Assembly (NCBI GenBank): GCA_002733765.1
Contig: NVWU01000012.1
Span: 106,180 to 170,179, forward strand
Reading direction: 5' to 3'
Length of the DNA stretch: 64,000 nucleotides
DNA from: Colwellia sp.
GTDB taxonomy: Bacteria > Pseudomonadota > Gammaproteobacteria > Enterobacterales > Alteromonadaceae
Part shown: positions 36,042-45,637 of the stretch, one piece after another
Position numbering within the stretch: the stretch's first letter is position 1
Layout: every line of letters starts with the position of its first letter
Notes under the pieces: generated by a model
What the model was told of the DNA's origin: nothing
What the model saw: the letters and a program-made list of their open reading frames with translations, nothing else
Database searches by the model: none
Translations under genes and position numbers: made by a program

Positions 36042-36989
36042 ATGTTAACTATAACGAGCAATATAATGTCTTTAGTAGTGAAAAATAATTTTGGCCAGGT
36101 TCAACAAGTTAAACTATCTTCTGATTTATCAGCGTTAATCATTGAACATAAAATTACTCAGGCTAAAATTAGTTTGCATGGCGGTCAGGTACTAAGCTGG
36201 AAGCCAACAAGTGAAAGAGAGGTTTTTTGGTTATCAAAAAAGGCTATTTTTGAGCAAGAAAAAGCGATTCGTGGTGGTATTCCTCTTTGTTGGCCATGGT
36301 TTGGTGTACACCCAAATGATAGTGAAAATAAAGCGGGTAATCATGGTTTTGCTCGCTGTCAATTATGGCAAGTCGATAACATTGACATTAATGAGCAGGG
36401 TGTTGAAATTAGCTTAAGTTGGCAAGGACAAAATATGAATGACTTGTGGCCATTTTCCTGTCGATTAACGCAAGTGCTCTTTTTTGGTAAGTCATTTAAT
36501 CAAGTATTCACCATGACAAATTTGAGTGAGCATGACGCCTATTATACTGGCGCATTACATACTTACCTCTCGGTTAGTGCTCCAAGAAATGTTACCTTAA
36601 CTGAATTAGCTAAAGCGCCTTTTGATGACAAGTTAACAGGTCAGGCTTGTACACCTAAACCTTTAGTTAGCACATTAGCTAATGGTATTGATCCCGTCGA
36701 TAGAGTTTATCATAGCAATGAAATAATGAGCGTTGTTGATAGTCGTTGGCAACGTACTATCGAGCTTAATACGACCAATACAAAGCAGTGGGTATTTTGG
36801 AACCCTGGTGCTGAATTAGCGAATAAAATGGTTGATATTCATGAAGGCGGTGAACAAGAATTTATTTGTTTAGAGGCAGCAAATACGCAAAGGCAATTAC
36901 TTAGTGCTGGTAAAAGCTTGACTATGATACAAAACGTTACAGTGACGACTCTAAGTCCCAGTGAACAACAACTTGGTTCTTGCCATTAG
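36042..36989 (+). CDS. D-hexose-6-phosphate mutarotase (YeaD-like aldose 1-epimerase)
   Basis: A 315-residue galactose-mutarotase-fold protein. SLHGGQVLSWKP, IRGGIPLCWPWFG and NHGFARCQLW in the N-terminal half and WNPGAELANKM with a final GGEQEFICLEAAN match YeaD, which interconverts the anomers of glucose-6-phosphate. The start is uncertain: a second ATG eight codons on (36066) is equally plausible. The last 53 bp overlap the 3' end of the convergent diguanylate cyclase gene. Confidence 0.9.
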   Translation: MLTITSNIMSLVVKNNFGQVQQVKLSSDLSALIIEHKITQAKISLHGGQVLSWKPTSEREVFWLSKKAIFEQEKAIRGGIPLCWPWFGVHPNDSENKAGNHGFARCQLWQVDNIDINEQGVEISLSWQGQNMNDLWPFSCRLTQVLFFGKSFNQVFTMTNLSEHDAYYTGALHTYLSVSAPRNVTLTELAKAPFDDKLTGQACTPKPLVSTLANGIDPVDRVYHSNEIMSVVDSRWQRTIELNTTNTKQWVFWNPGAELANKMVDIHEGGEQEFICLEAANTQRQLLSAGKSLTMIQNVTVTTLSPSEQQLGSCH

Positions 36990-38397
36990 TTTTTGCACTA
37001 TAGAGTGCTTTATCAGCTTTCGCTAATATTTCTTCTAAGAGAGTACCGTTTAAGTTGCTATTACTAATACCAAAACTAACGGTAACGTTGAAATCTTTGC
37101 TGCTGGATGAATAAGTAAAGGGAATTTTAGCGATACTTTTTCTAATTCTATTAATTATTTCTTGTGCTTGCTTTGCATTCGTTTCAGGTAATATCAAAAT
37201 AAATTCTTCTCCACCCCAACGACCCACTAGGTCAATGGATCTTAAGTTTTCACTTAATTCTTTTGCTATTACTTTTAATACATCATCACCGAATAGGTGA
37301 CCATAAGTATCATTGAGTATTTTGAAGTTATCAATGTCAGCAATCACTACACTCACATGATCATATTTATCATTTAATTGAGAATACTTCCAATGGATAA
37401 AGCTTCTGTTGGGTAATTTCGTTAAATAATCGGTTTCAGAATCTTTTACTAAGTCTGATCTGAAGTTATTTATGCATAGGGTAAACAAACAATATAAGGC
37501 TAATGAAACCGCTAATAAAATAATAAGGTTTTGCATGAATAATTGCCAGTATACACTTTGCTCTGTGATTGGTGGAGCAACAATAAAAACACGCCAGTTC
37601 AGCTCTTTTAATGGCATTTGTGAAATAATTAATTGATTACTTGAATAGTCAAAGATGTTCTGGTCGTTATTGTGTTCGTCCTTGGTTTGATATTTATTTT
37701 TATATTGTTGATACCAAGGCAGTTCATTGATGTTGGTAACGACATCTTCTCTATGATGGCTCATCGTCTGCATTATTTGCTCAGAGCTCAGGGTTACATC
37801 ATTATTTTTATCAACAAAATATAACTCAAAACCATAGTCTTTTTTAAACTTAGCAAATTTGGTAGCAAAGTAATCTAAATCGATTGCTAAACCAATAAAA
37901 CCGAGAAAATCTTGTTGTTTATTGAACATCTTTACATCAAAAAACAGGTGTGGATTCGCGGCATCACCAAAATCGGTAAATTCTGTTTTATCAATAGCCT
38001 TTAAGCGATAATACCATTCTGCATCTTTGCCAGATAAATCAGTAACTTTATTATTTGAATCAATAAGTAAAAGGTGTTTTTCTATTGCAATAAATGACAA
38101 GGTATTAAACTGGTTTGAAACACTGGTGATATAGTTAAAAATAACTTCTTTGTCGATTTTTTCTTGCTCAATATAATCAAGTAAAAAAAGATCACTTGCC
38201 ATATATTGAGAAACAGTCAAGGGCCTAATTATTTCACTATTTATTAATGAAAATAATGGCATTACCACTTCTTGTTGCTTTTGATGACTTGCGTTAAAAA
38301 ACTCTTTAAAGGTAAAGTAAGATGTCGCTATTATGACAATGATAGTGATAACAAAAATGGCAGTAATATAATGATCAAATTTTTTAATAAACTTCAT
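36937..38397 (-). CDS. membrane diguanylate cyclase with periplasmic Cache sensor
   Basis: A 486-residue protein. A helix at residues 12-30 and another at about 288-310 bracket a periplasmic double-Cache domain (LFLLDYIEQ, GKDAEWYYRL, GLAIDLDYF). The cytoplasmic GGDEF domain has RWGGEEF and an RxxD inhibitory site (RSID) five residues before it, so it should be an active c-di-GMP synthase with product inhibition. The Cache ligand is unknown. Its 3' end overlaps yeaD by 53 bp on the opposite strand, and the overlapping codons encode the tail after NGKNQVVV. Confidence 0.92.
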   Translation of the reverse strand: MKFIKKFDHYITAIFVITIIVIIATSYFTFKEFFNASHQKQQEVVMPLFSLINSEIIRPLTVSQYMASDLFLLDYIEQEKIDKEVIFNYITSVSNQFNTLSFIAIEKHLLLIDSNNKVTDLSGKDAEWYYRLKAIDKTEFTDFGDAANPHLFFDVKMFNKQQDFLGFIGLAIDLDYFATKFAKFKKDYGFELYFVDKNNDVTLSSEQIMQTMSHHREDVVTNINELPWYQQYKNKYQTKDEHNNDQNIFDYSSNQLIISQMPLKELNWRVFIVAPPITEQSVYWQLFMQNLIILLAVSLALYCLFTLCINNFRSDLVKDSETDYLTKLPNRSFIHWKYSQLNDKYDHVSVVIADIDNFKILNDTYGHLFGDDVLKVIAKELSENLRSIDLVGRWGGEEFILILPETNAKQAQEIINRIRKSIAKIPFTYSSSSKDFNVTVSFGISNSNLNGTLLEEILAKADKALYSAKTNGKNQVVVHWDLESSL

Positions 38398-38512
38398 AGT
38401 CGCAATGTCACCATTTTCCCTAAATAAACATAACTTAATTTGAACACTTTATAAGTGTAACCGAACTGTACGATTCAAATGACTCATGTGCAACTAAATA
38501 CAACTTAAAATG

Positions 38513-39205
38513 TTAATTAATACGTAAATATGTGTTTAATATCATTTGGGTGAAGGGTATTTTTAAATAAAAACCACGAGGTAAGGTCATAAAAGGTTTG
38601 CCGTGTTGGTCAAATGCTTTAGTTTTAGCTTTGTTATTTGCTGCTTTAGGTCTAAGTTGCAGTACTTGGCCGTGTTTTCCATTAATTTTTTCAACGTTAC
38701 CTAAAGTAATCATATCGGTGAGTTCTTGCCAGTCCATGGCCAATAAATACTCTTCTTCCACTGATGGAGACCAAATAAAAGCACTGCCAATTTGTCGCTG
38801 TGCTAAGGGAATATTTTGTTCATTGGTATTATTGTCAATGTTTTTACTTATAATGGGTACCCACAATACCCGTGATAGCTTTTTTCTAACCCAGCTATTT
38901 TTCCAATTAATACCCACTAGACCGACTAATGGCGCAACGCTAACGAAGGTTGTTTCAAGTGGTTTACCTTGGTTATTGATAGGTAATGTTTTCAACTCTA
39001 TACCTAAGTGAGGGAAATCTGGCTCTGGTCGAGAACTCGCAGTGGCGCCAAGTACGTGCTCTAGTAATAACCCCACCCAGCCTTTATTTCGTTTTAAATC
39101 TTTAGGTATTTCAATACCTGCTTTATTGGCGACTTCTGCTAAGGTTAATCCAGCTAAGTTTTGTACCTTTTCAAGTAACTCTTGTTCTGAAGAAGGAATG
39201 CTCAT
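38513..39205 (-). CDS. mutH: DNA mismatch repair endonuclease MutH
   Basis: A 230-residue type II restriction-fold nuclease that nicks the unmethylated strand at hemimethylated GATC sites. The active-site set is visible as D63 in [11 protein letters not shown]70 and K72 in GIELKTLP. The remaining conserved blocks, such as [13 protein letters not shown] and the C-terminal LPRGFYLK, are in place. Its presence implies Dam methylation in this organism. It is divergent from rppH, as in many gammaproteobacteria. Confidence 0.96.
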   Translation of the reverse strand: MSIPSSEQELLEKVQNLAGLTLAEVANKAGIEIPKDLKRNKGWVGLLLEHVLGATASSRPEPDFPHLGIELKTLPINNQGKPLETTFVSVAPLVGLVGINWKNSWVRKKLSRVLWVPIISKNIDNNTNEQNIPLAQRQIGSAFIWSPSVEEEYLLAMDWQELTDMITLGNVEKINGKHGQVLQLRPKAANNKAKTKAFDQHGKPFMTLPRGFYLKIPFTQMILNTYLRIN

Positions 39206-39346
39206 TGTGCTCTAATCATTGTGGAGTATTTAAATAAAGTATTATTATCGGGTGAATAGCAGAAAAAATCAAAGTTATCATTTGCTCACTAGCCGTTAAT
39301 ATGGTTGAATCTATACTAAGTATTTTTTAGTTTTTCAGGAGTTCCT

Positions 39347-39886
39347 GTGATCGATGCCGAAGGCTACCGAGCCAACGTCGGCATAGTAATAATTAATGAC
39401 AGGGGACAAGTGTTTTGGGCAAGACGGCTTGGGCAACATTCATGGCAATATCCACAAGGTGGTGTTGATAAAGGGGAAACAGCTGAACAAACCATGTATC
39501 GAGAGTTACATGAAGAAGTTGGTTTACGACCTGAACATGTAAAAATTGTTGCTTCAACCAAGCATTGGTTAAAATATAAATTACCAAAACGTTTTATTAG
39601 ACACGACAGTAAACCTGTTTGTATTGGGCAAAAACAGAAGTGGTTTTTATTAAAATTAACCGCTCCTGAATCATCGGTTGATTTACTTCATACCTCTCAT
39701 CCTGAATTTGATGATTGGCGTTGGGTCAGTTACTGGTATCCAGTTCGACAAGTGGTGTCATTTAAACGCGATGTTTATCGAAGAGTAATGAAAGAGTTTG
39801 CCTCTGCGGCATTAGCTTTTTCTTATGAAAAACGACAGGATAAACGCCCTAATCAAAAGCAAAGCCGAAAAGAACGCAATGCTTGA
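39347..39886 (+). CDS. rppH: RNA pyrophosphohydrolase
   Basis: A 179-residue Nudix hydrolase that removes pyrophosphate from the 5' end of mRNA and so triggers RNase E decay. The Nudix box [20 protein letters not shown] (residues about 38-57) is intact, and [11 protein letters not shown] and YPQGG match RppH. The start is a GTG with CAGGAG seven bases before it. The Lys/Arg-rich tail after residue 160 is typical. It precedes ptsP, the conserved rppH-ptsP-lgt-thyA order, though a terminator and 250 bp separate them here. Confidence 0.96.
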   Translation: MIDAEGYRANVGIVIINDRGQVFWARRLGQHSWQYPQGGVDKGETAEQTMYRELHEEVGLRPEHVKIVASTKHWLKYKLPKRFIRHDSKPVCIGQKQKWFLLKLTAPESSVDLLHTSHPEFDDWRWVSYWYPVRQVVSFKRDVYRRVMKEFASAALAFSYEKRQDKRPNQKQSRKERNA

Positions 39887-39907
39887 TTATTACTATGATG
39901 TATTTTT

Positions 39908-39938
39908 AATGACCTACTTTATTGTGGGTCATTTTATT
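39908..39938 (+). terminator. terminator after rppH
   Basis: Stem AATGACCTAC / GTGGGTCATT (39908-39917, 39924-39933; one G-T pair) and T-rich tail TTATTTATT, 22 bp past the rppH stop. Confidence 0.75.
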
Positions 39939-40133
39939 TATTGACTTTGTAGATCAATCAATAAAAGGTAAAAATTGATAAGAGTGTCATGATAATGATG
40001 CTTTAGGATTAAAGTTCTATTCAAGCTAAAAGACAAAAGTTCATAGACAAAAAATTTTAAAGGTCACGTTATCAATGGCTTCCTCAGTAAAGTGCATGGG
40101 CACGTTTCATTTTTATCTGTAAATAAGGATTTT

Positions 40134-42464
40134 ATGTTAACTACGCTACGCCACATTGTTCTTGAGTTTAGTCAAGAGGTTCAATTACAAAAAGCGCTAG
40201 AACGACTGGTTAGTCAAACTAAGAAAGCATTAAAAACTGATTGTTGCTCTGTTTATCTAGCTGATTATTCACAACAAAATTTTTTATTGATGGCTTCGGA
40301 TGGTTTAGCATTAAAATCATTAGGGCAGACAACTATCGGTTTTTCTGAAGGCTTAGTGGGTTTAGTAGGGCAACGAGAAGAGCCCTTAAATATCGCCAAT
40401 GCGCGTAGTCACCAACACTATATCCATATGCCTGAAGTAGAGGAGGATGATTTTAATGCCTTTTTAGGCACGCCTATTATTCATCAACGTAAAGTATTGG
40501 GCATTCTTTCTATTCAGCAAAAGCAATCAAGAAATTTTACTGAAAATGAAGAGGCGTTTTTAGTTACTTTAGCAGCACAATTAGCGAGTGCATTAGCCAA
40601 TGCTGAAGTTAAAAATCTATTGAATCAAGAAGAAAAAAAACACGGAGTAAAACAATTACTAGGTATTGCGGGTGCACCGGGTATTGCGTTAAGTCAAATT
40701 GTTGTTTGTCAGCCAAAAGCCGATTTATCAACGTTGGCATTGAAAAAAGTAGCAGTAGCAGAAAAAGCGGTGCAAATACCGCGTTTTGAAGAAGCGGTTA
40801 GTAAAACGTTAGCTGATTTTGATTATTTAAGTAATAAGCTTAGTACTATTGTTAATGATAATAGTTTAGCTATTTTTGATTTTTATAAACAATTACTTAA
40901 GCAAGCAGATATAAGTCGAGAAATAGCAAAAAAGATTAACCAAGGCTGGCAAGTACAAAGTGCATTAAAATTGGTTATTGAACATTATATTGTGCAGTTT
41001 GATGCTATCGATGATAGCTATCTAAGAGAGCGTTCTAGTGATATTCGTGATTTAGGAAATCGGCTTTTATTTAATTTACAACAGCAACAAACACCGCAAT
41101 TAATCTTACCTAAAAGCTTTATTCTGCTCGCTGAAGATGTCACTGCTGTTATGTTGGCTGAGTATCAGCATAAAGGTTTAAAAGGGATTGTTTCTTTATC
41201 TGGCTCGGCTAATTCTCATGCGGCTATTTTAGCCCATGCACTTGAACTGCCTGCAATTATGGGCGTGAGCAATATTCCTATTGCGCAATTGGACCAGCAA
41301 TCAGCCATTGTCGATGGTTATAGTGGTCAGTTGTTTATCAACCCTGATGAGGCCTTAAAGCGCGAGTATCAACATTTAATTGCTCAAGAGCGTGAGTTAA
41401 CTGATAAAATTCAGCAAGTTATTCATTTACCAACGGTTACAACAGACGGACGAACGATTGAGTTACAGTTAAACGCTGGCTTATCTGCAGAATTTGAATG
41501 TCCAGAAAATTTAGGTGCTTTAGGTATTGGCTTATTTCGGACTGAAATTCCATTCATGAATCGTCATTGCTTTCCGTCAGAATCTGAACAAACACAATTG
41601 TATGAAAATATTTTAGCCTCTTTCCCTAAAAAGCCTGTGACTATGCGTACTTTGGATGTGGGGGGAGATAAGTCTTTACCCTATTTTCCTATTGTTGAAG
41701 ATAATCCCTTTTTAGGATGGCGTGGTATTCGTATCACGTTAGATCATCCTGAGATTTTTTTGGTACAAGTTCGGGCTATGATGCGTGCAAATCAGCACCA
41801 TAAAAATTTAGAAATCATGTTGCCAATGATTTCAAATGTTGGTGAAGTAGATGAAGCTATTCGTTTGATAAATCAAGCTTATTATGAAGTAGATGCAGAG
41901 TTAAATGCAGAGTCTTCGGCAAAAACACCAAATAGCAGCTCAGCAAAAAACAATCGGAAAATGACCAAGCTAGCTCGCCCCAAAATAGGTATAATGCTAG
42001 AAGTTCCTGCGGTTATTTTTCAATTAGAAGAGTTAGCTTTACGTGTTGATTTTTTCTCGGTTGGTAGTAATGATTTAACGCAATACTTATTAGCGGTTGA
42101 TCGAAATAATGCGCAAGTAGCCAATTTACATGATGCTTATCATCCGGCAGTACTTCGAGCGTTGAATAGTATTGCTGAGCAATCGGCAAAATATTTAGTA
42201 CCATTGAGTCTTTGTGGTGAATTAGCCGGCCAGCCTGCGGGTGCCTTATTATTATTAGCCATGGGTTTTGATAAACTCAGTATGAATGGGCACAATATAG
42301 CGCGAATTAAGTGGGTTATTCGTCATGTCGACTTTAAAAGAGCACAAACTATTCTTACATACAGCTTAAAGCTTACTACTGCTAAACAGGTGCATAGTTA
42401 CTTAAATGAACAACTTGAGCAATTAGGCTTAGGTGGTTTTATTCGTACTGGGTTAGATTCATGA
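40134..42464 (+). CDS. ptsP: phosphoenolpyruvate-protein phosphotransferase PtsP (nitrogen PTS enzyme I)
   Basis: A 776-residue enzyme I of the nitrogen PTS. A GAF domain (residues about 1-150) is followed by the phosphohistidine domain, with the accepting His in SGSANSHAAILA, and a PEP-binding TIM barrel with MRTLDVGGDKSLPYF, LGWRGIRI and CGELAG. I start at the ATG at 40134 (MLTTLRHIVLEF, the usual PtsP N-terminus, AAGGAT before it); an ATG 14 codons upstream adds an unmatched leader. A Ser/Asn/Lys-rich insertion at about residues 590-615 sits in the barrel. It phosphorylates NPr in response to nitrogen state. Confidence 0.95.
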   Translation: MLTTLRHIVLEFSQEVQLQKALERLVSQTKKALKTDCCSVYLADYSQQNFLLMASDGLALKSLGQTTIGFSEGLVGLVGQREEPLNIANARSHQHYIHMPEVEEDDFNAFLGTPIIHQRKVLGILSIQQKQSRNFTENEEAFLVTLAAQLASALANAEVKNLLNQEEKKHGVKQLLGIAGAPGIALSQIVVCQPKADLSTLALKKVAVAEKAVQIPRFEEAVSKTLADFDYLSNKLSTIVNDNSLAIFDFYKQLLKQADISREIAKKINQGWQVQSALKLVIEHYIVQFDAIDDSYLRERSSDIRDLGNRLLFNLQQQQTPQLILPKSFILLAEDVTAVMLAEYQHKGLKGIVSLSGSANSHAAILAHALELPAIMGVSNIPIAQLDQQSAIVDGYSGQLFINPDEALKREYQHLIAQERELTDKIQQVIHLPTVTTDGRTIELQLNAGLSAEFECPENLGALGIGLFRTEIPFMNRHCFPSESEQTQLYENILASFPKKPVTMRTLDVGGDKSLPYFPIVEDNPFLGWRGIRITLDHPEIFLVQVRAMMRANQHHKNLEIMLPMISNVGEVDEAIRLINQAYYEVDAELNAESSAKTPNSSSAKNNRKMTKLARPKIGIMLEVPAVIFQLEELALRVDFFSVGSNDLTQYLLAVDRNNAQVANLHDAYHPAVLRALNSIAEQSAKYLVPLSLCGELAGQPAGALLLLAMGFDKLSMNGHNIARIKWVIRHVDFKRAQTILTYSLKLTTAKQVHSYLNEQLEQLGLGGFIRTGLDS

Positions 42465-42709
42465 TATTTCAACAAATCTGTTTCAGTACCCTTGAACAAT
42501 TCATGATCAAGGTGGGTATTTTGATTAATGGTCGCTCCCTTAAAAAAACAGGCGATGTGGAGCATGATTTATTTAACTACCTCCGCAGAGTAAGTTTTAA
42601 AGGCTTATTAGATAATGCAGAAGCCTATGTTCCTAAACAACCATTCTTTGCAATTAATACTTTACCTTTAAACCTTTTCACTCTCGCTGACGTGAACATT
42701 TCGAAATAA
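42461..42709 (+). CDS. small hypothetical protein overlapping ptsP stop
   Basis: An 82-residue frame whose ATG overlaps the ptsP stop as ATGA, a usual sign of translational coupling. It contains GRSLKKTGDVEHDLFNYLRR and a hydrophobic C-terminal part, with no signal peptide and no family I recognise. It fills the otherwise empty 257 bp before the TSUP gene. It may be a real small gene or a chance frame. Confidence 0.4.
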   Translation: MIFQQICFSTLEQFMIKVGILINGRSLKKTGDVEHDLFNYLRRVSFKGLLDNAEAYVPKQPFFAINTLPLNLFTLADVNISK

Positions 42710-42721
42710 CATGAGTATATA

Positions 42722-43543
42722 ATGTTAATTATTTTTATTAGTTGTATTTTTCTTGGTTCACTTGTTGGTTTTCTAGCCGGTTTATTAGGTATTGGCGGTG
42801 GCTTAATTGTGGTGCCAGCTTTAGTTTATTTATTACCCTATATTACCACCACTAGTGATGTTATTGGCCATGGCACATTAAACGCAGAAGTCATTATGCC
42901 CATGGCACTAGCAACGTCACTCGCTGCTATTGTTATGACGTCTTCTAGTGCCGCTTTTGCTCACCATAAAAACAATAATATTCCGTGGGAAATTACTAAA
43001 CCGCTTATGTTTACGATCGCTTTTGGTGCATTATTGGGCGCTTTTATTGCGGATCATTTATCTGCACAAGCATTAACGTATTTTTTTTCGGCGACTGTTC
43101 TTTTACTCGCATCTTATATGTTGCTTTCAATACACTCAGAACGTCATAAAGAAATGCCATCGAATGTTAAATTGCAATTCATTAGCTTATTTACAGGTAT
43201 AGTTGCAAGTTTAATGGGGATGGCTGGAGGCGCTATTTTAGTGCCGGTATTAACTTTTTTTGGTATGCCGCTGCGTCACTGTTTTGGTATTGCTACTGTA
43301 TGCGGTGTCATGGTGGCATTATTTGGTTCTTTAGGGTATATCATTTCAGGTTTTGATAATGCACTATTGCCACCCTGGAGCTTTGGTTACGTTTATTTAC
43401 CTGCTTTATTGGGAATCGTGTTAACGTCTTCTTTATTTGCACCGCTTGGCGTTAAATATGCCAGTAAACTTCCCGTGAAAACACTAAAGAAAGGATTTGC
43501 CGTTTTTCTTATTTTAGTGGCTATAAAAATGGTATTAGCGTAA
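42722..43543 (+). CDS. TSUP-family transporter (TauE/SafE)
   Basis: A 273-residue permease with about eight helices. The two TSUP half-motifs GFLAGLLGIGGGLIVVPAL (near residue 17) and ASLMGMAGGAILVPVLTFFG (near residue 160) are conserved. The family moves sulfite, sulfoacetate or other small sulfur anions, or organic acids; the substrate is unknown. A member at this place, between ptsP and lgt, is usual in Alteromonadales and Vibrio-like genomes. Confidence 0.92.
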   Translation: MLIIFISCIFLGSLVGFLAGLLGIGGGLIVVPALVYLLPYITTTSDVIGHGTLNAEVIMPMALATSLAAIVMTSSSAAFAHHKNNNIPWEITKPLMFTIAFGALLGAFIADHLSAQALTYFFSATVLLLASYMLLSIHSERHKEMPSNVKLQFISLFTGIVASLMGMAGGAILVPVLTFFGMPLRHCFGIATVCGVMVALFGSLGYIISGFDNALLPPWSFGYVYLPALLGIVLTSSLFAPLGVKYASKLPVKTLKKGFAVFLILVAIKMVLA

Positions 43544-43613
43544 TTATTTATAATGATGATCATCCTCGTGATATTTTAAGCGAGGCATATGTGTTTATAT
43601 TTTTGGATGAAAA

Positions 43614-44489
43614 ATGACAGAACAGTTTTTACAATTTCCGGTTATTGACCCTATTATTTTTAGCATAGGACCCGTATCGTTACGTTGGTATGGAACCATG
43701 TATTTAATTGGTTTTTTAGCCGCGATGTTTATGGCAAATAAAGCAGCAGATCGCAGTAAGGGTTTATGGACACGTGATCAAGTTAGTGATTTATTATTCT
43801 ATAGTTTTCTTGGTGTTATTTTAGGTGGACGTATAGGATACGTACTCTTTTACCAATGGGATTACTTCTTAGCAGATCCGCTTTATTTATTTCAAATTTG
43901 GCAAGGCGGCATGTCTTTTCATGGTGGCTTGCTTGGTGTTATTTTAGCAGTGTTAATTTTTGCTCGTAAAACAAAGAAGACCTTTTTAGTGGTTGGTGAC
44001 TTTGTTGTGCCGTTGGTACCTATTGGTTTAGGTATGGGACGATTAGGGAATTTTATTAACGCCGAGCTGTGGGGACGTCAAACGGACGTACCATGGGCAA
44101 TGGTATTTCCTACAGATCCCCTACAGGTAGCGCGCCATCCATCACAACTTTATGAGTTCTTTCTTGAAGGGGTAGTGCTGTTTATTATACTTTATGTGAT
44201 CACCCGTAAACCACGTAGTTTAGGTTTAGCCTCAGGTACTTTCTTAATTGGTTATGGTGTATTTCGAAGTATTATTGAATTCTTCCGTGAGCCAGATGCA
44301 CATTTAGGTTTGTATTTCTCTTTTATTTCTAAAGGACAAATTTTAAGTATCCCAATGATTCTTATTGGTTTGTTTATTATTTATTGGGGTTACAATCTAC
44401 AGCAAAAAGCAGCTATTAGTAACACGAAAAGTACAATAGCTAAGAAAGATAGTAAAGTTAACCAGAAAAAAGTAAAGGGGAATAGTTAA
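43614..44489 (+). CDS. lgt: prolipoprotein diacylglyceryl transferase
   Basis: A 291-residue inner-membrane enzyme with about seven helices that transfers diacylglycerol from phosphatidylglycerol to the lipobox cysteine of prolipoproteins. [22 protein letters not shown], the MSFHGGLLG segment with the essential His, and the [14 protein letters not shown] signature are intact. The stop overlaps the thyA start by one base (TAATG), so the two genes are probably translationally coupled. The Lys-rich tail after residue 265 is longer than in E. coli. Confidence 0.97.
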   Translation: MTEQFLQFPVIDPIIFSIGPVSLRWYGTMYLIGFLAAMFMANKAADRSKGLWTRDQVSDLLFYSFLGVILGGRIGYVLFYQWDYFLADPLYLFQIWQGGMSFHGGLLGVILAVLIFARKTKKTFLVVGDFVVPLVPIGLGMGRLGNFINAELWGRQTDVPWAMVFPTDPLQVARHPSQLYEFFLEGVVLFIILYVITRKPRSLGLASGTFLIGYGVFRSIIEFFREPDAHLGLYFSFISKGQILSIPMILIGLFIIYWGYNLQQKAAISNTKSTIAKKDSKVNQKKVKGNS

Positions 44490-45340
44490 TGCGCGCCTAT
44501 TTAGATTTATGTCAACGTATTGTTGATGAAGGCTCTTGGGTTGAGAATGAGCGTACTGGCAAGCGCTGTTTAACGGTTATTAATGCTGATTTAGAGTATA
44601 ACGTCGCCCAAAACGAATTTCCGATGATAACTACACGAAAAAGCTTTTTCAAATCAGCCATTGCTGAATTTCTTGGTTATATCCGTGGCTATGATAATGC
44701 CGCTGACTTTCGCAAGCTAGGGACTAAAACCTGGGATGCTAACGCTAATTTAAATGATGTTTGGCTCAATAATTCTTATCGCAAAGGCGAGGATGACATG
44801 GGACGTGTATATGGCATTCAAGGTCGTGCTTGGGCTAAACCTGATGGCGGCACAATAGATCAATTACAAAAGATAGTAGATAACCTGAGTAAAGGGATTG
44901 ATGATCGCGCAGAAATTATGAGTTTTTATAATCCCGGTGAATTTCATTTGGGCTGTTTAAGACCGTGCATGCATACGCACAATTTTTCAATTTTAGATGG
45001 CACGCTTTATTTAACTAGCTTTCAACGCTCTTGTGATGTGCCGCTAGGACTTAATTTTAATCAAATACAGGTGTTTTTCTTTTTAGCGATTATGGCCCAA
45101 ATTACTGGACTTAAACCTGGTATTGCCTATCACAAAATTGTTAATGCCCACATTTATGAAGATCAATTACCTTTAATGAAAGGCGTTCAATTGAAGCGTG
45201 AACCTTTACCTTCACCTAAATTGATTATAAATCCTAAGATTAAGTCATTAAAAGACTTAGAAACTTGGGTAACTATGGATGATTTTAGCGTGGAAGGTTA
45301 TCAATGCCATGAAGCCATTAAATATCCGTTTTCTGTTTAA
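44489..45340 (+). CDS. thyA: thymidylate synthase, 283-residue variant
   Basis: Makes dTMP from dUMP with methylenetetrahydrofolate. The 283-residue form differs from E. coli ThyA (264): the cysteine nucleophile lies in [10 protein letters not shown] in place of PPCH, the dUMP-phosphate arginine in [11 protein letters not shown] in place of YQRSAD, and folate and dUMP contacts in LGLNFNQIQ and NAHIYEDQ. This variant is common in Vibrio and Alteromonadales. It is coupled to lgt by a one-base overlap. Confidence 0.95.
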   Translation: MRAYLDLCQRIVDEGSWVENERTGKRCLTVINADLEYNVAQNEFPMITTRKSFFKSAIAEFLGYIRGYDNAADFRKLGTKTWDANANLNDVWLNNSYRKGEDDMGRVYGIQGRAWAKPDGGTIDQLQKIVDNLSKGIDDRAEIMSFYNPGEFHLGCLRPCMHTHNFSILDGTLYLTSFQRSCDVPLGLNFNQIQVFFFLAIMAQITGLKPGIAYHKIVNAHIYEDQLPLMKGVQLKREPLPSPKLIINPKIKSLKDLETWVTMDDFSVEGYQCHEAIKYPFSV

Positions 45341-45421
45341 TATTCACGCTAAGCTATGAAATATATCTCACTGGACACCTTAATAATGTGTCTTTAGATT
45401 TTTAAATGGTAGTTAGATGAC

Positions 45422-45470
45422 GGGTATACTTATAGTTATATAAAGATAAAATATAACTATAAATATACCC
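45422..45470. repeat. intergenic hairpin repeat with GGGTATA/TATACCC ends
   Basis: Arms of 20 bases (45422-45441, 45451-45470) with one mismatch around a 9-nt loop, in the 297-bp gap between thyA and the crotonase gene. No T-run follows, so it is not a typical terminator. It shares the terminal heptamer with the repeat at 28409-28454. Nothing else is recognised in this gap. Confidence 0.55.
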
Positions 45471-45637
45471 TGTAATAGCTAGTTATACTCAAAGTAATTT
45501 AACGTTATATCATTGATTAAATTCAATGAAAGGCTCAATTTCAAAATACATCCATGATTTATTCTATTGATAATTAAAATACTGGTTCTACCAGTTGAGT
45601 TGTGCCACACTGGTTATCTATTTAATCCCATTTTTTA

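Noticed and set aside
38598..39011. 137-residue antisense frame inside mutH
   Set aside because: Shadow of mutH, whose catalytic residues are intact; no ribosome-binding site.
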